DNA from: Bacteroidota bacterium
GTDB taxonomy: Bacteria > Bacteroidota > Ignavibacteria > Ignavibacteriales > Ignavibacteriaceae
Length of the DNA stretch: 11,711 nt
Assembly: GCA_021793635.1 (NCBI GenBank)
Contig: JAJYSI010000051.1
Location: 1 to 11,711 of the forward strand
Direction: 5' to 3'
This document shows, one piece after another, positions 1 through 6,163 of the stretch. The position numbers and the translations under genes were made by a program. The notes below the pieces were generated by a model. It worked only from the letters and a program-made list of their open reading frames with translations. It searched no databases and had not been told where the DNA came from. Position 1 is the stretch's first letter. Every line of letters begins with the position of its first letter.

Positions 1-203
1 GATCTATACTTCCCGCCCGTAACCCTTCGAAGCCTTAGCTCATTTTCTCATGTAAATATAAACCACTCCTGCGGCTTTTGCTCCGCAAAAACCGGAATGA
101 TTTTCCCGTTCTTAATTTTCCATTTAATTTCCAGACTACACTTCCAGCGCTGATCAAAGATATAAGTTTATCGTCAAAGAGCGCAATGCACCGGATAGTC
201 TCA
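1..203. other. Left-edge stretch with no clear gene
   Basis: I see no gene here that I would name. On the minus strand two overlapping frames read for a few dozen codons. One contains ALFDDKLIS followed by SAGSVVWKLNGKL, and another contains SLEIKWKIKNGKIIPVF and ends in TGA near 60. Neither has a convincing start. The two look like pieces of one decayed coding sequence joined by frameshifts, but this is only an impression. The first 60 bases look richer in G and C than the neighbouring genes. Confidence 0.25.
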
Positions 204-236
204 TAAAAAAACCCAGCTCCATTGAAACCGGGTTTT
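203..236 (-). terminator. Rho-independent terminator after the beta-barrel remnant
   Basis: Read on the minus strand, an 11-nt arm (plus 224-234) pairs fully with a second arm (plus 210-220) across a 3-nt loop, using three G-U pairs. It is followed directly by a run of six or more U (plus 205-211). On the plus strand the same positions would be mismatches, so the hairpin is built for minus-strand transcripts. It lies about 30 bases past the stop codon at 267 and would end transcription of the remnant gene. Confidence 0.75.
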
Positions 237-266
237 TATTATCTAAATTTATGTTCATTCTTCCTG

Positions 267-518
267 TCAGAATCTCCATCTCGAGTTTAATGCAACTGAA
301 AGATATTTGCCCGAGTTGCTCACTAGAGATTGCATATCAAGTGTACTTAAGTTGAACTCGAGTACTCCTGCTTCAATACCTAGTCCTAAACCCCAATGAA
401 ATCCAGTTAATCCTCCAAATGAAAATCCCGTTCTTAGATAAGGAATCCAATTCATCGGCTTCCATTCAGCTCCGATTAATACCCTTGTCTTCGTAGAATT
501 ACCTGGCACACCCTTCAT
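267..518 (-). pseudogene. 3' remnant of an outer-membrane beta-barrel protein gene
   Basis: The 83 residues read like the last strands of an outer-membrane barrel. They alternate hydrophobic and polar residues and are rich in glycine and aromatics (RTGFSFGGLTGFHWGLGLG), and the chain ends in arginine-tryptophan-arginine-phenylalanine. A terminal phenylalanine is the usual signal for the BAM assembly machinery. A complete barrel protein of this kind would be several hundred residues and start with a signal peptide, and both are missing here. The ATG at 518 has no Shine-Dalgarno sequence. The frame upstream reaches a stop about 17 codons earlier, inside non-coding sequence, so the ATG is probably accidental and the gene is 5'-truncated. 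The family may be one of the conserved Ignavibacteria/Bacteroidetes barrels (DUF5723- or PorV-like), but I cannot tell which. Confidence 0.55.
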
Positions 519-668
519 GGTTACTTTGTCAAGCCGCTTAGGTTCATGTCGTTTCCAGCATCAACCCGGTTTCTCGCTACATGGCTTTAGAGTTTTGCCA
601 TGATGGGACTAGTGGAATCGCAATTTCCCACTTCACCCAATTAGTAATGTCCAAACTTAGCTTGGCAC
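519..668 (-). ncRNA. Structured non-coding segment; possible degenerate group II intron domain I
   Basis: No frame is open across this stretch. Read on the minus strand it begins GTGCC immediately after the stop codon of the T9SS gene. It then forms four hairpins in a row: 651-665 (5 bp), 612-631 (6 bp with one G-U), 580-602 (perfect CATGGC/GCCATG, 11-nt loop) and 541-566 (4 + 3 bp around one mismatch). It also contains GCGAGAAACC, GCTGGAAAC and CCTAAG, short motifs of the kind common in group II intron domain I; CCTAAG is half of the 11-nt tetraloop receptor. The GTGCC start is one base off the usual group II GTGCG. There is no domain V and no reverse transcriptase in the window, so if this is an intron it is only a 5' piece. 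It may equally be another structured RNA or element fragment. Confidence 0.3.
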
Positions 669-1454
669 TCATTTCAATAATAATAATTTCTTAGTATCTA
701 CAAAATTTCCCGCCTGCATCCTATAAAAATAAATCCCGCTTGCAAGATTACTTGCATTAAAAGTAATAAAATAATTTCCCGCCGGTTTTTCTTCGTTAAC
801 TAAAGCTGCAACCTCTCGACCAATTATATCATAGACTTTTATTGTAACAAAACTTGATTTGGGAATTGAATATTTAAGTATTGTCGTTGGGTTGAAAGGG
901 TTAGGATAATTCTGATAAAGTGCGTAAGTCTTTGGAAGATCGACGGTCACCGAAACAGAGTTCACACTGCTTGAACTTCCTGTGTAACGCATTAACGCAA
1001 ATCCGTAAAGGTCATAAAAGTTATTATATTCACAAGCTCCGGCTGCAACTATCTTGCCGTCTGTCTGGATTGCTACTGAATTGGCTTCATCAGAGAAAAT
1101 AAAAGGCGTAGTTGCTATCCCGTTTATGCCAAAAGTGTTATCTAAACTTCCATTCGTATTATATCGGGCTAAGGCAAAATCGTCGCGGTTTCCATCACCT
1201 GAATAGCCTGCAACCACAATCTTACCGTCACTCTGGATCGTCACTGAGTTAGCCTCCGACGACTGCTCAATAGCAGTAGTTACTATTCCATTTGCGCCGA
1301 ATGTATTGTCTAAACTACCATTCGTGTCGTAACGAGCAAGTGTAAAATTGTATTGATAATAGCCTATTTCAGTGAAGCCAATTGCAACAATTTTACCGTC
1401 GCTCTGTAATGCTAAAGAGTTAATAACGCTACTTCCTGTCCCCAAGGAAGTCAC
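669..1454 (-). CDS. Delta-60 repeat protein, C-terminal fragment with T9SS sorting domain
   Basis: This is the downstream half of a secreted repeat protein, separated from its N-terminal half (1511-2284) by a frameshift. It carries three delta-60-type repeats, recognisable by QSDGKIVAIG, QSDGKIVVAG and QTDGKIVAAG (DGK near residues 19, 77 and 132), each followed by an ARYN-like strand and by SLDNTFGxNGI. From about residue 172 to 261 it has a T9SS type A sorting domain, with LYQNYPNPFNPTTILKYSIP, then VYDIIGREV, then LASGIYFYRMQAG and a lysine-rich end. That domain directs export through the outer membrane. The ATG at 1454 is probably not a natural start: it has no signal peptide and lies inside a repeat, and the same frame continues upstream to the break at about 1521-1535. 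If a protein is made from this half alone it would lack export to the periplasm. Confidence 0.75.
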   Translation of the reverse strand: MTSLGTGSSVINSLALQSDGKIVAIGFTEIGYYQYNFTLARYDTNGSLDNTFGANGIVTTAIEQSSEANSVTIQSDGKIVVAGYSGDGNRDDFALARYNTNGSLDNTFGINGIATTPFIFSDEANSVAIQTDGKIVAAGACEYNNFYDLYGFALMRYTGSSSSVNSVSVTVDLPKTYALYQNYPNPFNPTTILKYSIPKSSFVTIKVYDIIGREVAALVNEEKPAGNYFITFNASNLASGIYFYRMQAGNFVDTKKLLLLK

Positions 1455-1510
1455 TACAATCCCATTTGTATTAAATGAATTATCCAGGCTGCCGTCGCTA
1501 TTATACCGTA

Positions 1511-2284
1511 TTAAAGCATCATTGCTGCTGAATATCCGCCAATAACTATTTTTCCGTCATTCTGAACTATAACCGACTTAGCTTCATTGTCCTGCTGCAA
1601 TGTGCCGGATATTTCTAAAGCTGTTGTTACCATCCCATTTGTTCCGAACGTATTGTCTAAGCTTCCGTCTGGGTTATAACGAGCTAAAGCAAAAACGTAT
1701 ACATTTTGATTATTAATCCCTTCGTATGAAGTTCCGGTTGCAACTATTTTACCATCTTGCTGAATAGCAATTGAAAATATTTTATCATCAGATTTGTCTA
1801 CAGCAGTGGTTACAATACCGTTTGTACCAAAAGTATTATCCCGGCTTCCATCTTTGTTATAGCGCACTAAAGCGAACACATGCAAATAATTTTCGGTAGC
1901 ATAGCCAGCAGCAATTATTTTTCCGTCAGGCTGAATCAAAGCAGAATAAGCTTTGTCATCAGAATAACCAATTGCAGTAGTATCAACACCGTTTATTCCA
2001 AATGTGCTGTCGATAATTCCATTTTGATTATAACGAGTCAATGCAAAAAAAGTTTGCGACCCATCACTCGCAAACCCGACAGCAATAATTTTTCCGTCAC
2101 TTTGGATTAATGTTGAATGTGCTTCACCAGACCATCCAATATCAGCAGTCGATCCGATGCTGTTAATTACTTTCCCGGAGTCTGCAAAGCTCATATCAAG
2201 CTGTCCGTCTTGTGCATAAGTTATAAAATAAAATAAGATTAAAAAAATAATAACAAAATAAAAGGTAACTTTATTATTTAACAT
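1511..2284 (-). CDS. Delta-60 repeat protein, N-terminal fragment with signal peptide
   Basis: This is the N-terminal half of the protein whose C-terminal half is at 669-1454. Residues 1-24 form a Sec signal peptide: a hydrophobic core VIIFLILFYFI, then TYAQ before the mature chain. Four delta-60 repeats follow, with DGK near residues 63, 120, 178 and 243. Each has the form I-Q-x-D-G-K-I, then a FALxRYN strand, then a DNTFGTNGI-like turn. The frame ends after GGYSAAMML, where the next strand (DALIRYN) is found one frame away. A weak ribosome site (TGGAAAT) lies just upstream of the ATG. Joined across the break the product would be about 538 residues with seven repeats, which fits one seven-bladed beta-propeller. 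The ligand or enzymatic role is unknown, and the repeats are usually taken as structural or binding. The split may be a real mutation or a sequencing error. Confidence 0.8.
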   Translation of the reverse strand: MLNNKVTFYFVIIFLILFYFITYAQDGQLDMSFADSGKVINSIGSTADIGWSGEAHSTLIQSDGKIIAVGFASDGSQTFFALTRYNQNGIIDSTFGINGVDTTAIGYSDDKAYSALIQPDGKIIAAGYATENYLHVFALVRYNKDGSRDNTFGTNGIVTTAVDKSDDKIFSIAIQQDGKIVATGTSYEGINNQNVYVFALARYNPDGSLDNTFGTNGMVTTALEISGTLQQDNEAKSVIVQNDGKIVIGGYSAAMML

Positions 2285-2321
2285 GATATTTCCATTAACT
2301 TGTTAAGTTATTTTTATAAAA

Positions 2322-2383
2322 GTGAGACTCAACTTTACCGATTATGAATTAAATGTAAAATTTGTGTCTAAGTTGAATCCCAC
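2322..2383 (-). terminator. Long stem-loop between the two T9SS cargo genes
   Basis: Two 14-nt arms (plus 2370-2383 and plus 2322-2335) pair completely on the minus-strand RNA, including two G-U pairs, around a 34-nt loop. The stem begins seven bases after the stop of the BNR-repeat gene. On the minus strand it is followed by UUUUAUAAAAA, a short U run. On the plus strand it is followed by a run of eight T, but there the two wobble pairs become mismatches. It may be a terminator, possibly leaky, or a 3'-end stabilising structure. The loop is longer than in typical rho-independent terminators. Confidence 0.55.
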
Positions 2384-2390
2384 CTTTTTT

Positions 2391-5300
2391 TTATTTCAAG
2401 TAAATCATTTTCTTTACGGATTTGTAGCTTCCTGCTTCAAATGAATAAAGGTAAATGCCGGATGCCAACGACTCATTGTTGCTATTCCTTCCGTTCCATT
2501 GAACCTTGTATGTTCCTGCTGCCTGATATGCATCTACCAGCGAGGCTACCTCCCTGCCGAGTATATCACACACTTTTAATTTAACGTTTTCTCCCTTCGG
2601 CAAATCATATTCTATAGTGGTAGATGGATTAAACGGATTTGGATAATTCTGAAATAATTCAAAATTCTTCGGTACTTCCGTACTTATATCAACTATGCCC
2701 GTAACCGTACTTATCTCGGCTCTTATGCATAGAGTAATATGCCATGGCGGATTAAGACTGTCTAATTGAGTCCAGTTGTAAATGTTTCCATCATTATACC
2801 ATCCTCTTCCATTTGACGAAGTGCTGTCATATCCGATTGCAGGTTCATGTGTACCGTCGTATTCAACTCCTGCAAAGAATTCTTTGTCTACATAATTTGG
2901 CGACGGACTAATCGATATTGGAGAAGAAGAAAGATCAACTGTATTCCAGCCGGGTATAGTTGATGGGGTATAAATATTTTCTAAAGATCCGTAAGTAGAC
3001 GGTCTAAGTTCACCATTCGAATTTCCACATGCATCTTCAAAAGGATAAAAGCTGCCTACGCCTCCAGAATGATCTGCGGTTATGTAATACATTAGCTTTG
3101 TAATTTTGAATGTACTAGTTGGTGCGGTTAGCCTGTTTGCTATTATAGAATTAAACTTCGATGAATAAACTCCTCTGGCTGGTATAATGTTATTATCAAA
3201 CGAAAGAAGAATATTACTAGAATCGACCGGTGTATTTAAATTTACGTGCGTAGTGAAAATTCCTTTCCCGTGTGTTGCAACTACTATTAAGCCATCTGTG
3301 ACACGTGCATCTATTGCATCTACAACTGCATTGCCGATTGTGCTGGCTCCTTCCTGCGCCCATACGGTTTTATCCCCGTTCAAAGTTGTAGTTGAATAAA
3401 CACCGGTGCTGGTACCTACAAAATAAATGTTTGATCCGTTTACCGGCAACATCTTAACCCACCTTGTGGAAGGGCCATCGCCCGAACCATCAGGATATTG
3501 TTCCAAATTTCCTGAGATTGAAGTCCATGTGTTACCTGCGTCGGTAGTATAAAATAAACTCTTGACCCAATAATTTGAAAAACATGCAATTGCTTTATCA
3601 CCGTCCTTCTGGTCTACGGCAATGCAAAATACAAAAGCACCGGAAGGTAATCCTTTATTCGTATAAATATCTACCGGAGTTGAATTGGCTGAGCTTGCAT
3701 TATCTAATCTAAAAATTTTCCCGTCTTCAGTTCCATAGTAAATTCTGTTTGCTGGTGTTTTGGAAATTCCTATAGCAGAAATATTAGAACCTGAAGTTGA
3801 AGTATTGTTTAATTCAGTCCAGTTAATATTCGTTGAAGTCTGTTGACCATTAATCGGTATTGCGGTAACGTCCGAGTTTCTCCAGATATAATCTCCTTGT
3901 GCGTAATATATTACTTTATTGTCGTTTGGATCAAGAACGAATGGTTCCAAAATTGCAATCTGACCCGAGCTGCCGAGTGGAGGATAAATTGCGCCGCTTG
4001 AAACGATATTACCACTGTTGTCCAATAAGACTCTACCAACATTACCAAATTGGTGAGATACATAGTAAGAGGATCCATCATCGGATATATAACAAAATGT
4101 TCCGTCACCTCCGTATATTCCTTTCCATGAAGAAGAAGTGGAACTCGAGTTAGTAAAAATTGTTCCGTTGTCCTGAGATCCGGCAATAATTATATTGTCG
4201 GTTGTCGCATGGTTAATTGCAACAGAATAGAATTGAGTTGTATAATAACCATTGTTTAACGACGTCCACACCGGCGGAGAATCCATATCATTATTAGTTT
4301 TAAAAACACCGCCGTCACCTCCGACGTACATTATATTGAAATTTGATTTTGAAAAAATAATTGCATGGTGATCAGCATGATCTGTATTAAAAAACTCGCC
4401 ACCATTTTGTGTATCGTTTAATAAGGTTGTATTTGAAAAAGAAGCGAAGCCGTCAGTCGATCTATATAAGTTTATTTCTCCAATAAAAACAGTATTTTCA
4501 TCATCCGGTTTAACAGCCATACTAAGGGTATACCCATATTCAGAATCAAAGTCAGGAAAAGATCCATAAGAGGGCAAATTTGCAGAGCGGTCTTCCCAGC
4601 CGCCGCCGCTGCCGGAACCATCACCGGATATGTAAGTATATTTCCAAAGAATATGACCGTCAGTTATTCCACTTGAAGTATCCGATAAGAAATAAATTAC
4701 ATTCTCATCTGAAGGAGAAACTGCAATTGCCGTCTGATTAATGTTAATTGGAAAATTATTCGGAGTAATATCCGTCCAATTTACGCCGTCTGTAGATCTA
4801 AATATTCCTCCAATCAATGGAAATGAACCATAATTTAATGTAGCATAGAATACACCTTTCGAGGTTACAGAAATGTTGCTGTATAATCCAAACAAGTTTG
4901 GAAGCGTTGTATCCCAGGTAACACCTCCATCGGTGCTGCGCATTATACCGCTCCATGTTGCAGCTAAAATTTCATCTTGATTTGAATTTGCCGGATTTGT
5001 CACAATATTATAGACTACCGAGAAAGCCGAAGAGGAAATTCCATCCGGTACAGTGGTAGAAGGCAATGCCGACCAGGAATTCCCATCATCAGTTGATTTA
5101 AAAATTCCGTTACCCAAAAACATTAGACTTGAATCAAGTCCAATTCCACCGGTAGCGGTATTTACTATGCCCTCTGGTAAAAGAGTAAACTCACCTGTTC
5201 CATAATACCAGTTATTTGTTTTGCCAGTACGTGTATCCTGAACTACACAAGTAACACTTTGAATATCGCCTGGCGAAGTAGTTTCAGTCCATGAAGCGCC

Positions 5301-5735
5301 GTCATCTGTAGACTTCCACATTCCTCCGTTAACACCGCCGGCAAGTATTGTATTTTCATCTTTAACATCTAAAGCAAGTGCGCGGGTTCTGCCTCCGATA
5401 TTGTATGGTCCTCGCTGCGTCCAATTATAGTCTTGAATAGATTGAAAATTCTTAGCCCCTCCTTTCTTCATTAATAATTCTTCCTTCGTTGGAAGGGTCT
5501 TTGCGAATCTTAATTCTTTCTCCCTAATATTGTTAGGTATTTTACCCGTTGCTGGATTCCTATATTCAAACAATTCCAATTGCCGGCGAGCTTGGGGATT
5601 ATCATGTTCACTTACTTCTGAAGATTTTTCAGTTTGCTCATTATCTAAAATTTTTGATTGAGCCAACAATTCACAATAGGTAAATACAATTGTTATAATA
5701 ATTAAATAAATAAAAAGGTTTTTATGTATTTTCAT
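2391..5735 (-). CDS. Secreted BNR/Asp-box beta-propeller protein with T9SS sorting domain
   Basis: This 1114-residue protein starts with a Sec signal peptide (residues 1 to about 26, ending near CELLAQS). Residues 27-100 are charged and may be a spacer or propeptide. The bulk (about 103-830) is a sialidase/sortilin-type propeller region with BNR/Asp-box motifs: STDDGASW at 142, STDDGNSW at 214, STDGGVTW at 267, a shortened STDGVNW at 314 and TTDAGNTW at 730. It also has many blade strands of the form VFKT, IFRS or NIMYVGGDGG. The number of blades suggests two propellers, as in VPS10/xyloglucanase-like proteins. Residues 840-1010 form a beta-rich domain of unknown type. Residues 1023-1114 are a T9SS type A sorting domain (FQNYPNPFNPSTTIEYDLP, DILGREVASLV, LASGIYLYSFEAG). 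The ATG at 5735 is preceded by AAGGAAC at good spacing and lies 45 bp after the zinc-ribbon gene, so the two are probably co-transcribed. No catalytic residues can be assigned, so calling it a glycosidase would be a guess. Confidence 0.88.
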   Translation of the reverse strand: MKIHKNLFIYLIIITIVFTYCELLAQSKILDNEQTEKSSEVSEHDNPQARRQLELFEYRNPATGKIPNNIREKELRFAKTLPTKEELLMKKGGAKNFQSIQDYNWTQRGPYNIGGRTRALALDVKDENTILAGGVNGGMWKSTDDGASWTETTSPGDIQSVTCVVQDTRTGKTNNWYYGTGEFTLLPEGIVNTATGGIGLDSSLMFLGNGIFKSTDDGNSWSALPSTTVPDGISSSAFSVVYNIVTNPANSNQDEILAATWSGIMRSTDGGVTWDTTLPNLFGLYSNISVTSKGVFYATLNYGSFPLIGGIFRSTDGVNWTDITPNNFPININQTAIAVSPSDENVIYFLSDTSSGITDGHILWKYTYISGDGSGSGGGWEDRSANLPSYGSFPDFDSEYGYTLSMAVKPDDENTVFIGEINLYRSTDGFASFSNTTLLNDTQNGGEFFNTDHADHHAIIFSKSNFNIMYVGGDGGVFKTNNDMDSPPVWTSLNNGYYTTQFYSVAINHATTDNIIIAGSQDNGTIFTNSSSTSSSWKGIYGGDGTFCYISDDGSSYYVSHQFGNVGRVLLDNSGNIVSSGAIYPPLGSSGQIAILEPFVLDPNDNKVIYYAQGDYIWRNSDVTAIPINGQQTSTNINWTELNNTSTSGSNISAIGISKTPANRIYYGTEDGKIFRLDNASSANSTPVDIYTNKGLPSGAFVFCIAVDQKDGDKAIACFSNYWVKSLFYTTDAGNTWTSISGNLEQYPDGSGDGPSTRWVKMLPVNGSNIYFVGTSTGVYSTTTLNGDKTVWAQEGASTIGNAVVDAIDARVTDGLIVVATHGKGIFTTHVNLNTPVDSSNILLSFDNNIIPARGVYSSKFNSIIANRLTAPTSTFKITKLMYYITADHSGGVGSFYPFEDACGNSNGELRPSTYGSLENIYTPSTIPGWNTVDLSSSPISISPSPNYVDKEFFAGVEYDGTHEPAIGYDSTSSNGRGWYNDGNIYNWTQLDSLNPPWHITLCIRAEISTVTGIVDISTEVPKNFELFQNYPNPFNPSTTIEYDLPKGENVKLKVCDILGREVASLVDAYQAAGTYKVQWNGRNSNNESLASGIYLYSFEAGSYKSVKKMIYLK

Positions 5736-5780
5736 TATGCAGTTCCTTATTATTTTAGATTTTATTAGATATCACTTCCA

Positions 5781-5987
5781 CTACCTGGCATTAGGTTTGG
5801 TTTTGTATTCCATTCCGCATTTATGGCAAAACTTACCCGTAGGATAAATTATAGGAGCTTCGCAATTCTTACATTTTTCAGTCATCTTATCTCCGCAAAC
5901 AACGCAGAATATTTGATCTTCATTAATACTGCAAAAGTTTCCGCACTTAAGACAAAGCTTAAATTTGTCGGTTTCTCTTTTTTCCAA
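5781..5987 (-). CDS. Small double zinc-ribbon protein
   Basis: The 68 residues contain four CxxC knuckles (C12/C15, C28/C31, C39/C42, C54/C57), which make two zinc ribbons. The second ribbon, KCKNCEAPIIYPTGKFCHKCG, is of the generic zinc-ribbon type found in many small cytoplasmic proteins. There is no signal peptide or membrane segment. The role is unknown: such proteins bind nucleic acid or partner proteins, or only chelate metal. No ATG is available in frame. TTG at 5987 is the only usual start codon, since the frame upstream reaches a stop about 19 codons earlier without ATG, GTG or TTG. The nearby ATG at 5998 is in a different frame. The gene is first after the predicted sigma-54 promoter (about 40 bases of leader) and is followed 45 bp later by the BNR-repeat gene. 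The cysteine spacing makes a chance frame unlikely. Confidence 0.7.
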   Translation of the reverse strand: MEKRETDKFKLCLKCGNFCSINEDQIFCVVCGDKMTEKCKNCEAPIIYPTGKFCHKCGMEYKTKPNAR

Positions 5988-6038
5988 TTTATTTCCATTC
6001 AGTTTTGAAAAATCCGATTGTGTATTTGCTTTACATAA

Positions 6039-6053
6039 TCAAACAGTGTTCCA
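6039..6053 (-). promoter_or_regulatory. Sigma-54-like -24/-12 promoter
   Basis: On the minus strand the sequence reads TGGAAC-ACTGT-TTGA against the sigma-54 consensus TGGCAC-N5-TTGC. Spacing is exact, GG is present at -24, and TTG is present at -12. The two departures are C to A in each box. Transcription would begin near 6028, about 40 bases before the TTG start of the zinc-ribbon gene. It lies directly downstream of a gene for a sigma-54 activator and of paired palindromes, which strengthens the call. The final C of the -12 GC being A is a weakness. Confidence 0.55.
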
Positions 6054-6104
6054 TCCGTTTATATTTGGATTTTGAAGAAAAATGAAGCGGCAGGGTTTAT
6101 TTAG

Positions 6105-6141
6105 GTAAACTTATCTTTACGATAGGTAAAGTTTTATTTAC
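6105..6141 (-). promoter_or_regulatory. Tandem palindromes, likely enhancer sites for the NtrC-type activator
   Basis: Two palindromes of the form GTAAA-N6-TTTAC occupy 6105-6120 and 6126-6141. Their centres are 21 bp apart, two turns of the helix, and the four half-sites start at 6105, 6116, 6126 and 6137. The right-hand site extends to ATAGGTAAA/TTTACCTAT, and TAGGTAAA recurs at 6102-6109. The centres are about 84 and 105 bp upstream of the predicted start near 6028, the usual range for sigma-54 enhancer sites. They begin 20 bp past the regulator's stop codon. An alternative reading of 6122-6145 as a terminator hairpin is weak, because the stem is AT-rich and has no U run. Confidence 0.5.
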
Positions 6142-6163
6142 CTATTAGTTTTTGAGATGAGAT

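Noticed and set aside
1..668. A complete group II intron
   Set aside because: I found no domain V-like hairpin, no reverse transcriptase frame and no clear 3' end. Only a 5' domain I-like fragment is possible.
1452..1454. ATG at 1454 as the natural start of a separate delta-60 gene
   Set aside because: The frame continues upstream in clear repeat homology (DALIRYNSDGSLDN), there is no signal peptide, and the start falls in mid-repeat.
1511..1540. Programmed ribosomal frameshifting in the delta-60 gene
   Set aside because: The junction GCAGCAATGATGC has no slippery heptamer, and no evident stimulatory structure follows. A mutation or sequencing error is simpler.
3187..4153. Plus-strand open frames of 70-84 codons within the BNR-repeat gene
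   Set aside because: They lie opposite a strong, domain-supported minus-strand gene, show no recognisable motifs and have no ribosome sites. They are shadows of the real gene.
2391..5735. Sialidase or glycoside hydrolase activity for the BNR protein
   Set aside because: Asp-box motifs are structural and occur in many non-enzymatic propellers. No catalytic residue set could be identified.
6122..6145. ATAGGTAAA/TTTACCTAT hairpin as a rho-independent terminator of the regulator gene
   Set aside because: The stem is AT-rich and no U run follows. The exact 21-bp duplication of the palindrome fits a protein-binding site better.
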